A stretch of 64,000 nucleotides of DNA from Paulownia fortunei. Lineage: Eukaryota > Streptophyta > Magnoliopsida > Lamiales > Paulowniaceae. The first letter of the stretch is position 1, and every line of letters begins with the position of its first letter. The translations under genes were made by a program, and so were the position numbers. The stretch lies in contig CM033119.1 in NCBI GenBank assembly GCA_019321725.1, positions 1,488,001 to 1,552,000 on the forward strand, given 5' to 3'. Under the pieces are notes generated by a model, which made no database searches, had not been told where the DNA came from, and worked only from the letters and a program-made list of their open reading frames with translations. Shown piece after piece: positions 47,501-60,100 of this stretch.

Positions 47501-50500
47501 TACGTTTGAAATTCATAAAGTATCAAATGTTGGAAGCGAAAATAGTCAAAGGAAAATAAAACATCCTATTTATGCTATCACAAAGAACAAAATTTAACTA
47601 AAAACTGTAATACATAATGAAGAAGCAAAAAAGGACAAGCTAAAAAGAAATTACAGGGCATGAGCCAGTCACACGATAACCTAATAGATGAGAATAAGAC
47701 TACAATAGAAAAGAATAGGTGTTCCCACACTCTGCCGCCAAGCATGGGAGTTCAAGAAGTATCCTGGATGGATTTGACACTATTCAAAACAGCAGCGCAT
47801 ACATTAGCAAGTAAGATCAAAATCCATCGAAGTGGATAATTCTATACTAGTTTCCCTGCAGGCCAATAAATGAAAAATTGGTTTTAGTAATATGATGAGC
47901 AACGCAAACAGACTTATCATTTCCTAATAATTTGATAAGACAATCAAACTCCCATGTTCAGCAGATCAGAAAAAAAAATGTAATTCCACAAACATAGCCA
48001 AGTGGAGGTTTAGGTTTATGTTTAATGATATAGATTTTTTAGTAGAAAAATCAGTTTGTTCTCAAGACTAAAGAAGAAATACATGAAAGAAGATAAGAGA
48101 TACAATCAAGGACAAGGAGTTCACGTAATAAAAAAGTACAATTAAAAATTCAATCAAATTTATTGGCAATGCAACAGCTGGAAAAGACATCAGACAACTA
48201 TTTTCCTTGCAACAAAGATGAGCCGGCTTCTTTTAAGCATTAGAAAACAACAACATTAGTCTAATCACAATTGGCGACTCATCAGGGAAGAAAATGAAAA
48301 ATCCATAAATGAGACCCTCTGTATCAATTTCTTCATTTCCATTGAAAGGCAAAAGAATGAATTCCAGCACTAATAACCAACAAAATCATTTGGGTTTCAA
48401 CAGTTTGGAGGAATTGCAGCTAAAATCATAGAGGGGTAGCAATAAAACCCAATTGTTCTCAAGCCAAACTAGAAATTAGTCTACTCAACACAGTACTCCT
48501 ATCTTATCTTAGGATTAATGGTTGTAGGCAGAACATGCACTGGAACATAATAGTTTCCTTTGCCCATCTTTCGGTTGCATGTACAGGCATGAACCACCCT
48601 TGTATCGTAAAATCTGTCAGACATATATTTGCATGTACCTGTGGCATTGGAAATTTACACCAAAAAAAAGTTCTTGACTGCAGTATCTATCCCAGGACTC
48701 CAAGAAACAGAGGTCCAAGTACCTATACCTAGAGGGTAGTGGATGCCTTGCCCATGAGGAAAGCTAAATCCAACATCTCACACACATCTCTCTCTAGTTT
48801 CACCATTACACAAGGAAGTATCAATGAAGTCAGTAAGTAGGAGAAATTATATCCACATATATTCTTATGCAGAAAATTCGAAAGAAACAACTCAGATATA
48901 TAGAAACTAGAAAATCTTTGCAGCACTATAGGTTCAGAAGAGAGCAAACTGAAAAAGTAGCTAAACAAGTGCCTGAAAAGCTAACATCCCCCAATCCCAT
49001 TAACCTGCTACACCAAATAAAAAATGGAATGTAACAAGTGATCAAAGTCTAACCACCTTGTCAATGATTAAAACTTCAATGAGGCAAATTTATAACAAAA
49101 AGTACTAAAGAATAGAGTCACTTATTCATTGAATTATTCAAACAGAATAGTACTAATGAGTACAGTGATATTCAAGAACCAATTTCAGTTCAAGAGATCT
49201 ATACAACAGAATATGAAAAAAACTAGTTGTTTACAGCCAGTCTACAGAGCACAAGAAACAAACAAACAGCTCATAAGACCAAGCTACCCAGCTAGAAAAT
49301 CTAAGAAAAACTAAAAGCACTTTAATGTGCATAATTCTTTGAAGAAACTGAAGAAGATGTCTGAATTGAACTTGTAGGAGATTTTCTACTAATCTTAACA
49401 TGTACCTCTAACTGTCGCAGTGTGTCCATGAGGAGCCAATGCTTCTGCTTCAAGAGCATCAACTGATTCTGCAGTGATGCAAACTCATCCTTCATGATCT
49501 GCTCACTCTCCTGAATGGCAGCCTCACTCAAGCCTTCTTCAAACAACCTCTGCCTCAGCTTTTCTGTTGAGACAGCTAGGTTGTCCACGGGAGCCATTAA
49601 CTCACTGTTGGACATCCTCGGGAACATGTCCTTCACAGTCTGCAATGCTTCCATCCATGTCATTCTATCTTCTCTGCTCTCAGCCCTTAGATGGAGCTTC
49701 TTTGTCCCCGTAAAAATGGAGAATCTCTTATCATCTGATCGGCTCTCTCGAATAGATGAGACCTACAGAGAACTACTCAATTGTAAAAGACCAAACAAAG
49801 ACATTTTTCAATTTCATATGAAAAACACAAATAAATCATGCAAACTGAAGCAAAAAGAAAGCAATAAGTAAACCCCCACAATCAAGCATGCAAATTAACA
49901 AGAACGCTACGCCAACAAGTAAAATAAAGTTATGCAACATTCTTCACCGGCAAAACAAAGTCAACCCTCTCGCTACAAAAGTACAAAGATAACAACTAAT
50001 CTGCTGATAAACAAAAAGAAATTAAATCAAGCCAATTAGACAAATAAAAACCCCAATAGCACTCAACCAAAGGAAAAGCAACCATTTTCATAAAAACCCT
50101 CTGCATGTAAAGAATCCTTAAGATTATATCCGGACAAATCACATCCTCACTTATACTTCCAATTCAGAAAATCAAATTACTCCACTGAACACGACATGTA
50201 GTACGTAAACCATTATTGCTGATACAACACAATTGAAAATAATGAAACCTTTAAATGAACTTCACCAACGGGCTTCCGGCTTTTCGGCGGCGAACTACTG
50301 TTCCCATTCCTATGGTGATTCTGATGATGATTGCTATGCTGCCTCATAATCCGCCTCATCGATTCTTCCCCAATCACTCTCGATCCTTTCTCCGTTTCCT
50401 GATTAACGACAATCTTATCCGGCCCATGGATCTTATAGTAACTCAACACTCCATCTTGCAATACAAACCACCTGGGCCTCCATCCTTTCCCATAATTCAC

Positions 50501-50764
50501 CCACTTATACAAAATCCCAGAAATTCCATCCCCCACTATATCATTAATCTTCAATTCCCGGCTGTGATGATTTTGACTGTGATTGTTGTTGTTATTCTGA
50601 GCACCAGCCGAACTGTGATCCAGCCCGGAATCACGCGTTGACGAAGCCCTAGAGATCGCCGCCGAATTTTGAATTTTGGTCAGTGGATCGGACGGTGGTG
50701 GTAGAGCCGGCGGCATGTCGGAATTGTTGATCGTCAGTGATGATACACAGCAGAACGAATGCAT
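41548..50764 (-). CDS. Oxysterol-binding protein-related protein, ORP1/ORP2 type
   Basis: Ten exons: 50764-50249, 49762-49406, 47317-47218, 46812-46367, 45577-45422, 44754-44587, 44513-44373, 43217-42987, 42520-42407, 41715-41548 (2397 nt, 798 aa). All introns are GT..AG and in phase. Domains in order: MHSFCCVS start; Asn/His-rich linker; PH domain from about 83 ([20 protein letters not shown]), interrupted by a His/Ser-rich insert near 145-160; coiled coil near 235-290; acidic stretch with an FFAT-like motif (TFFDTRD, 350-356); and the OSBP lipid-transfer domain from about 410 with EKVSHHP (524-530), a variant of the EQVSHHP signature. The family moves sterols and phosphoinositides at ER contact sites. 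Length and order match Arabidopsis ORP1A-D/ORP2A-B; the paralog is not settled. An in-frame ATG at 50848 would add 28 residues, but the MHxFCC start is typical. Confidence 0.97.
41804..41826. repeat. (AT)n microsatellite in ORP intron 9 region
   Basis: About 11 AT units just upstream of the last ORP exon in sense order (41548-41715), within the preceding intron. No effect on the splice sites is apparent. Confidence 0.8.
46718..46738 (-). other. FFAT-like motif in the ORP
   Basis: Codons 350-356 read TFFDTRD, preceded by an acidic tract (EEDTDEEDN at 341-349). The FFAT consensus is EFFDAxE with acidic residues before it, and VAP proteins of the ER bind it. The match is imperfect at positions 1, 5 and 7 (T for E, T for A, D for E), so VAP binding is inferred. 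Confidence 0.55.
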
Positions 50765-50889
50765 TGCAAGATTAGCATAACTTAAAACTTCACTTTTGAA
50801 TCTTTTTCTGCGTATTTCATTTTGAAACCTTTGACAAGTAAAAAACAAAAGAATTGTAAGAGAGTTAACTAAAAATATGGTAAGTGTAG

Positions 50890-51180
50890 CTATAGATATA
50901 TGTATTTCGTATTTATATATTGGATAGGAGATAGATATTGAATTGGGTGAGAGAAGTTAGGGGCTACACGGAAAAATGGGTGAAAGGAGAGTTTTCCGGT
51001 GAGATGATGACTTGGAGGAGGGGGGGGGGGGGTGTTTGGTTGGGTTGGAGGGAGGGTGTTCCAGTTTTTTGTCAAGCCCGGTGTTTGTGGGGTGCAGAAT
51101 TTGGAGGAACGTGGTAGAGAGGGAGTTGAGGATTTTATGGTGCTCAGGTTTTTTGAATTCATATTTTCAATTTTCTCCAT
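50890..51180 (-). CDS. Long upstream ORF in ORP leader region
   Basis: ATG at 51180 opens a 96-codon frame that ends about 125 nt before the ORP ATG. The peptide is Ser/Pro-rich with a PPPPPPS run (from the G-run at 51021-51032) and no known domain. A TATA box lies at 51230-51239, so the ATG would sit inside the transcript unless a leader intron removes it. It may be a regulatory uORF, part of an unrecognised 5' exon, or chance. Confidence 0.3.
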   Translation of the reverse strand: MEKIENMNSKNLSTIKSSTPSLPRSSKFCTPQTPGLTKNWNTLPPTQPNTPPPPPPSHHLTGKLSFHPFFRVAPNFSHPIQYLSPIQYINTKYIYL

Positions 51181-51229
51181 TTTTAATTATTTGCAGTAAT
51201 TTGAAAAAATAATAACAAGAACTTAGGAG

Positions 51230-51239
51230 TATATATATA
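51230..51239 (-). promoter_or_regulatory. TATA box of the ORP gene
   Basis: TATATATATA, palindromic, within GTATATATATAC and about 470 bp upstream of the ORP start codon. It would place the transcript start near 51200 and leave a leader of about 435 nt. This is a composition-based call in AT-rich DNA. Confidence 0.35.
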
Positions 51240-54200
51240 CCCTTAACATGTAAGACTGAAGCCAATCACAAGTAGAGCAATATATTTATGTATTTGATTA
51301 TTTAAAAGATTTAATTACAATTACATAGTATTGATTATACTAAGTTTGATACATATTTTTGCACAAATTTGGAGATGATATTATTTTTATAATTTTTATT
51401 TTGTTAATCAATATATATGATAACACATTCAAAATAAAAATATATATATGAGTAGTAACTTTTGGAAAACGTGTTATTTTTATACATGTTTTCTGTAATT
51501 AAATTTGCATTGATACATTATAATTAGAATTATTTTTTTTTAATTGTCTAGGTCATAGAAAGATTTTTGTTTTTATTATTAAAAAAGAAAGTCATGCATG
51601 CACTTGTCCATTTGAGGAGAATAGAATGATTCTAAATTTTGTTAATTTCTGATATTCTAAGCATCTAAAGATTGACTTTGTAACCCACAAAAACATTTAT
51701 TTGACAAAAAATATTTATTGTTATATTGAATGCTTCATTTTTTTTTCCAAGAAAAAGTAGTGAATGCCATCTTAGTCTCTTTTTTCTACTTAAGACTTTT
51801 ATACATTTTCATATTGTGCAGATGTTGAAAACCCAACTCCATCCTCCTTCTTCAATAAAATAAATTTGAAATTCAATACTTGTGACAAAAAATTTTAAAT
51901 TAATATTCTCGACGTAATGATAAATATAATTAATTTACTCAAATAATAATAATAATAATAAATAAAATAGAAATATTTTTTTCTAAATTATAACTTTAAA
52001 ACTCGACTTAAGAAGTAGAATAATACCATAAATAAATATGAAAATATATAAAAAAAATTACTCAGTAATTGATAAAAAAAAAATAGAGTTACATTTTTCT
52101 AAACTATACTTCAAAAGTCAACTTAAGAAGTCGAATAATTCCACGAATTCATGTGAAAAAAATAGCAAATGATTGGTTGTATAGAACCAATGTTCTATTT
52201 TAAATAACACTACCAAAAATTTTTTTTTTTTTTTCTCATTACAAAATGTTAGTGTGAAAAAGAAGTTAAGATGGAATGGTTTTCGTCCAGAGATGAAATT
52301 CAGACAACCTGTAAAGAGACTAGTGGAATAATTGCGGTCTGGTTTCTAACTTTTCATGTATTAAATTAGCAATGCCGTGTGGAATAAAGACATGAACCAT
52401 CTAACAATAGGTTAGGAATAATACTTAATGTCCTAATCTTTTTTAATTAAGTAAGTAGAAATATATACAATAATTGGATAGTATTTGGTAAAGTCTTCAA
52501 TTCCAAGTGGCAATTATATTATGACTACCCTACTATAATATGCGATTTCCGATAAATTTATTTACATATTTATTTTTGGTATTTAAATAATAGAGAATTT
52601 GGGCGTGTCACAAGAATCTAAGATGATAAAATTTTTGAAAAATTATAAGGAATTTCTTCTTAAGAAAAGAATATCTACCTTAATAAGTCCCATGAAACAA
52701 TCTTGGAGCAAAGAAGACATAAAAGATTTGAGCATTTTGGGTGAGTATTTTCTTAGATAGTTCCAAGTTTTTGGACAAGTCAAAGGTTATTATGACTTTA
52801 TGATATATTCTTTCAATATATTGCTTCTCTCATTCATAAAAGGTGTACTAAAACAGTAAGTTTTCTTCCATAATTTGGTTGAGTAATTTTACACTCTCTA
52901 CCAAAGTAAGATCAAAATTCACAATTTCAATGGATAAATAGTAACTTGCTATATTATAGAGATCTTTCTGTCTTTTTTATTATTTTTCTATTTTTATTTT
53001 GTGAAAGAGGATAGCATTCTTCGTCTTACATTTTATCTTTGTGGTATGATACATTAAACAAGCATATTAATTTTTTTTCCTAAATTTATATTCTGTTCAT
53101 CTAAAATATAATGCTGTTGATAAGGCACATGTTACTATATTTTTAAAACTCGCCGAATAATTTAATTTATTTATATAAAAATAAACGAGGTATATGATAA
53201 ATCTTGTACATTTTAAATGTTTTAAAATTTATCAAAATACTATTGAAAATGAACATGCATGACATGTTAAATTGATTAAGGAAGCCTGGTCCAACAAAAA
53301 CAATGATGCTTTGGAATATCCATATCAGCTCCATATAATAAATATTAATTAAACGTCAAATTCGACGGCAATATTGAGAAAATCAACTGAGAATCCATAA
53401 GGGAATAAAAATTATTATCCGAAATTGTACTTTGGTACATAATAATTTGGACAGTGCACAACGTGGTATCTTCAAAAAATGCGAAGCATAATACTTACAT
53501 TATTAATTACCACACTTGGATAAAAAAGACAAAAGGCTAATACTAATAAGAAAGGAAATTGATATTAATATTCTAAATATTACTACAGACGCTTCATTAT
53601 TCATTATTTTCTTAAACAGTAACAATATACTTTTATTATTTTAAAGTGTTAATATCAATTTTCAATAAAAAAAAAAATACAACGTACAAAAGTTTACCGA
53701 AACTAATACTTGAAAAATTGTAAATGTTTGTCTATTATAGCTCATGTTTAGAAGACAAATAATACCCATTATGCTAATAATTAAAGGAAAAATTATTTAA
53801 AGTAAATTGAGCATGACAATTAAAAATTGAAATATATGTTTAAATCTATAAACATTTCTTACAATAATAACAACGAACAATTATTTTTTCGTTTTTCCTT
53901 CAAAATTAGATAAAAAATTTATATTTTAAAATATTTTTCTCACTACAATTCAATGTCTGAACCATAGTTGAACTTAATTTTTAAAAATAACGTGACCCAA
54001 TTAATTTTATGAACTTCTGTTCGGCTATATACTATTTTCTAAATGCGACCCAAATTTATTTAAAGCACAATACTTATTCAGATTATTCAATTTGATTATT
54101 ATAATACAACAACATGGTAAAAGGCGGAGGAGGTGGGGAGACAGACACTGGCAGTTTCATGGTTTCTGTCGGTAATGGATACCACGACACGGCGGAGGAG

Positions 54201-54243
54201 GGGGAGTTGTTGGTGGTGGGGTGGTGGTGGATCAAAAGTACAA

Positions 54244-54274
<31 letters not shown>

Positions 54275-57097
54275 CTAATAGTTCAACTGATTAAGAATAA
54301 AGGAATGGCGTGGATATCACGTTGTATTCAGTACGAGGCAACTACTCTACTGTTACCTGATGTTACCTTTGTTGCACTTGTCTTGTTCTTTTTTTTTTTT
54401 TTGAAAAAAAATAAATAAATTCCCCCTGCTGTTATTCTTTTACTTTTTGTTTCATGTTCACATCGCCAAAGAGAGCATAAATGAAAATTAAATAAAACAC
54501 TTTTTATATTTATACAAACATCAAATGTTGACTAGATATTTACTAATAATAAATTATACTAATGTCATTAAATTAGTCGCAATTTATGACTACATCAATA
54601 TAAGATAGACCCTTACAACCTTGGCCGGCTTACAGCTATTTGTACTAGATTGTGGTGATGTTTTCACAATGTAATTTTTGGATGTATCTTTTCCATTTTT
54701 TACCCATTTTTTTCTATAAAAAAGAGATGTTGGGTCATTCCCCATTATACACTAAAATTGCATTTAAATGAAAAAATTTGAATTTCAAATAAAAATTGAA
54801 GGAATGATTTCAAATAACTTTATTAAAAATAAATTTAAAATTTACCACAATAATTCAAAAAATAATTCAAAATAACAATTCAATGATTTGAAATTTATTA
54901 TATTAAAAAATTATCTAAACAAGTTTAATAAATTTATTATTATGAATTTAAAATTATTTACTTCAAATTCATTCATCTTTTCCATCAATTAAATTTGTAA
55001 AACTCGAAACTTAATTGGTACTACATCTTAGTGTTGGACTAAAAATGTAAGCAACATATGTCCAATATATTATTTTTACCAAAAAAAAAAAAAAAAAAAA
55101 AAAGGAAGAATAAGTAATCTTGTGAGTTGGTCCACCAAAACATGGTAGCCATGTGATGTTCTAGAGGATGATTGACCAAACTGATAGAGATCCATATCTA
55201 AAAGAAATCCTCCTTTTGATATGCAAGCTAAGACTTGTGTCTTTGTTGGAGCCAAATATCAAGCAAAGATGTAGACTATGATTATCTCTAGATGGGATCC
55301 AATCCACTTGTTCCTATACTTCATCCATAGGACAAATAGGATCTTTGACCATATAAAGGGCATTGAACAGCTCAAATTACGAACCTTTTCATGTCCTAAA
55401 ATAAATATATGGTAATTTGAGACCAGCGCAATTTTATAGATATTACAATTAATTAATGGTGTGTATATATTCAAATACATACATATAAATATATATAAAA
55501 TATATAATAAAATACACCTTCTAAATAACATCTCTTAAACTGAAATCTGACCGTCCATTTACAGGGTTAACTAGTTGTTTTCTTTATTACAGCCTTTTAC
55601 AGGTGAAAGTCTAGGAAATTATCTCAGATTGCTGGCACAAATCCGGCAAACATTTCCCAATACCACAAGCAACAACAGTGCGAATCATTGCCTCCCAAAA
55701 GATCCAAAATTACAACTGTTACGTTAGTATTCATAAGTCAGCACCAATTTTATGGGGAGGCCGTGCACCACTGTCAAATCCGACCAAGACAAGAAACTCA
55801 GACCCTTGTTCTCTTTCTTTTTCAATATTTTTTTTTTGTTTTTACTGTTTCTGCTATGTGTAATTATCACATAATTTTGTTTTAACCCATTTTACAACAA
55901 AAATACCATTTGCTTTTGTTTACTTATAACCATCATCTTCAAATTACTATATTGTAAAAGTAGGAACTACATCATTGTTATTTGATATGACAATGTATTA
56001 GTTTAAAAATAATTAAAATTTACTAACTAATTCTTTTTTAAACTCTTAATACCAATTACGTTTTTTTTTAACAAACGATGTGTTATCAGTAGTAGCTCAA
56101 AGTTGTTGCACACATATTAATCATTGCACGGAATAATTATTTGAGTTGCTCTTGGATTACCAATCACAAATCTTTCTTTGTTTTATTCTTCTTCCCCATT
56201 AAAAAATCCTTTCCTAATCCAACTATGGCAGCATTTTTCTAGACAGCCAAACCCTAATCAAATTCCAACAAATGTTTGTTTCATGGACCCCTAACATGAG
56301 TTGTGATTACGCAGGATTTTTCTGGTCCGAAAGAGAGAGACCATAATCACAGACACAATATCGTCTGATTATGAGACACGACTGGCCTAACACCTAAACT
56401 ATCTTGGACTCAATATGCAAGGAATCTTTCCAGATAAATGGGATTTCCATTTCATAAGAAAGCCTGCAAACCTCTAGATTTTATTCAATCTATCTAAAGA
56501 GTCCGAGTCATGGATGTTAAAGGTGAATCTAGTTAAGAAATGTGACAATTACAATTCCAGTAAAAAAGCAACCACAAATCAATGTTAAATTATAAAGAAG
56601 AAGTACAAATAAATATTCCAATTCTACGTTTAAACCACACAACTGAAACGGAGAAAGAAAAATGGAACCAAGACACCAATATCAAACGGCGGAAAGAATA
56701 TGAATGATATGATATTTTGAATTTTTCTAAAGCAATAATTGAAGAGCATCGGCATCAACCAATCTAACAAGACTGGCAAAAATTGTTATTCTACTCATAA
56801 TGACAACTATTAACCATAACACCACCACCATGGTCATTAGGAGTTTGGTAGACCAGCAAACATGTGTACACTAATGAATCAACATGTTCTGTTGATTCTC
56901 ACACCTACCTTAAACTAATCACACAATCTTTTGTCCTTCAGTTCAAAAAGTTTAACCAACCAGCCAACTTCAATTACATTAGACAACAGTAAAATGATTT
57001 AAGTTTGACCACATTAATTGACAATGTGATAAAGAAAAAGGGATAAAGCAAGGAAGAGAAGACATTCTCACAAAATTCACATGGTGTAGGTGATGGT
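51240..57097. other. Intergenic region, no gene recognised
   Basis: AT-rich, with a poly-A at 55080-55103 and a (CT)n at 54243-54268. A GC-richer purine-rich patch at 54115-54235 carries a 54-codon plus-strand ORF (54114-54278) that runs into the CT repeat and is probably chance. 55600-55800 is also less AT-rich and gives two overlapping short plus-strand frames of unknown meaning. No RNA gene was seen. 56700-57097 flanks the HCS1 3' end. Confidence 0.5.
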
Positions 57098-57103
57098 TTT
57101 ATT
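57098..57103 (-). promoter_or_regulatory. Candidate poly(A) signal of HCS1
   Basis: AATAAA on the minus strand about 36 nt after the HCS1 stop codon. It is close to the stop, so it could be a minor or chance site. Confidence 0.3.
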
Positions 57104-57138
57104 TCTTTTTAGCAGCTGAAGTTGCCATCTGAGCTTTT

Positions 57139-60100
57139 TCAGGCCGGTTTTCTTCTGACAAGTCCTTTAAAGAAATCAAAACTGTAGCCACATGAAGGTA
57201 ACAGTCGGATCAATCCAATGGAATACTTTCACATGAATACAACAACGAATGACAAAAAAATTGGGACATACATGCATAAAACATTGAATGACAACACATA
57301 TGGGACATAAATGCCATATACACTTGGGACGGAAAAAATATTTATAACAGTGGGCCATCGGGTAATCTGTCAAACCTCATGAAGTCCAAGCCCTTCCCCG
57401 GCCCCCCTTCCTCCGTCCCTCACCAAATTCACAACCACAAAGAGGAAAATGAGGGGACGAATCAAACCGTCTTTCCCAAGGCATTTTCAAGTAGTATATG
57501 TAAAGAGGGAGAACTGAAAATATATGAGGAATGTCAGTTGGAAGAGCCAATATATGCGGAGTGTGTTTCTTAGGCAGAGAAATGGAAGATGAGAGATACT
57601 TATTCTTAATTTTTCCTACAAACAAATCTCTAATTTTTAACAATTGTTGGGAAAAGTAAAGATGCATAATCAAGATTCATGAGGAGCCAATTAGCTTCTA
57701 CTCAATCCAGAAAACATAAGTCACACAATCTAGTGTACCAGGGCCAAGGCAATGAAGCTGTCGGAAAAAAAATTTACTAAACAGGTGATGAAAAAAGTAA
57801 CAAAGGCATTGTTGTAGTTTTTTTTCTTCAATTCTCATTTTTCCCTTTCCTTCTTATATAAATTTTCAGAAAATATATGACAAGTTATATTCATAGTGCA
57901 TCCATGACATAACACAAGCAGTTGTTATGTTTTCAGGTTTCACATCTGAAATGTTTGCTATTTTGCATCAAGACAACTATGCAACAGAGCAAATAGCTGC
58001 AAGAGACCCATGCATAGGTACAAATTCTAAAGGCTGGCAGGCACTTGCATCACATAAATAAGAAACAAGGACAAGCAGGAAAAATCAAATCAATAATCTA
58101 CCTCTACAAAACTGACATGCTTAAGGACAAAGAAAGAGCACATCAGGTAAATGGGAAAAAGGTAGAACATCATATAGGAAAATCACAGGCCACAAACTTC
58201 CAATATATCCCATTGCAGAAATTAACTGCATCCCTTGTTCAATTAAAAATGGAAACCTTTGAGAGTATTAGAGGCAAAGTGTAAAAAGGAAGACCAACTC
58301 CATATTCAGATGAATCTGAATAACTACAAATTATTTAATAAATCTGAAGAGTTTCCAAATTTTCAGTAAAAAATTAATCTTCACTTGAGAGTTCTGAAAC
58401 TGAGATTGGCGTTTTTACAAATTTCTATTAGATTATGAATTTGGATACTTGACAAGATCAAAACTTAATCAAAGAACCAATACTACAATTTCATAGCTAG
58501 TTGCCACATCAAGAACCACATGTTATTTCATGAAAATACACAATATTTTTGTTCATTTGCCCGTTCTATGATGTTAAATTCCTATCAGTGTAGAACAGAG
58601 TATTATTGGTCTATGCGCTCCTATTAGTTGTATCATTTGATTGCTTTAAGCTTGCAAAATTAAGTGGATCGAGACTAACAAGACATGCTGCGATCTCATA
58701 GCTCTTGTCTTGGTTAAGATAAAAGTACCTGTTTCCATCCGGATGAAGCTCGCATGTCTGACCATCTTCAGTGGCAGCCAATAAATATCCAGAAGTTGTT
58801 AAACCCTGAGTACCGAAAGTATGTTGCTTTCAGCACAAATACCATATTTGGGTAATAAGAAACATTAGTAATGCCACTGTTATGGCCACTTAAGTAATTT
58901 TAGTTGTCATACTTATGTCAGAATATACAAGACCAGATGAAATTCAAAAGGTGGAAGGACACCAAAAAAATAAAAAACAAAAAACAAAAAATAAAATTTT
59001 TTGCAAGCACAAAACATAGAACAATATGTACTGATTTTTTCCCATTAGTGGTTTGTTTCATAAATACTTCAAAGATCAAACAGTGTCTGTAGAACCATAA
59101 AGCACTATGTATATATCCAGCTGGCCAGTGGCCTCAAGATATCTTGACTGGTTAACCCAACTATTGATGGCATAGTTCCCAATTTGCATTTGATGACTAC
59201 TTTGAGAGTGGGCAAAAGGATAGCAGTGCTATAAAAATGCTAAACCAAAATTTACACTTGCTTCTTCAGTAGTGAATTTAGACCATATTCACACACATTT
59301 GTGTAGAAATAATACTGGTAAGAAATACTGATACCAAATCGACCAATTCTTCCAATGTTGAGATATTTAGGCTGTGCACGAAAATAATAGGTTTCACCAT
59401 TACTGAATCCCTCTTATGAGGGAAAAAAGAAGAAGAAGAAGAAGAAGAAGAAGAAGAAGAAGAAGAAGAAGAAGAAGAAGATGAAGTCATTAGAAATTTT
59501 TACTAAGTTAATGAGTGAAAGTATAGAAGCTTCTTTAAATTTAAAACGCATGATCTTACTTCAGAAATGAGCAATCAGTGAATTGGCTTCTCAATGAAGA
59601 CAATTCAACAGATGGTACAGATAAGTTGTTGCGCTCATCTTTTTGGGCATTATTTATTTTTGTGATAATTATTCTCATGTTAAAATGTTCAAGTGTTACT
59701 TGTTCCAGAACTGCGGTAAATTATTGAATCGAGTTGTGAAATTTATTTAAACCCCATGTCTTATAAAACAAAAAATTAATTTAAAATGACAAACAGGCTT
59801 TACCTACTGGTTTTAAATTAATAGCAGTTAGCATGAATAAGAAATACCGGAGGATCTTCAGAAGCTCCAAAAAATTCTCTCACATTGCGCTCTAGTGAAT
59901 TTTGAACAAATATTTATCATATCTTATTCCATGTAGAGTCATAGATACCCAATCAAAATTTTGTAAGTGAGACTGAAATTGCATCTGAAAATTGCGTGAG
60001 AGAACATACGCAATGAGGATTCTATGGAGAATAAAAGACATGATTCAAAGAGATGTAAAAAGATAATCTCATGGCCTTGTTATGCATAAATTCACCTGGA

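Noticed and set aside
53281..53292. GAAGCCTGGTCC, a 12-nt match to the miR166 complement
   Set aside because: The flanks do not match miR166 or its HD-ZIP III target site and no hairpin partner is nearby.
54114..54278. 54-codon Gly/Trp-containing plus ORF
   Set aside because: It runs into a (CT)n repeat and stops soon after; nothing supports coding.
59278..59490. Poly-serine ORF
   Set aside because: Translation of the intronic GAA/TTC microsatellite.
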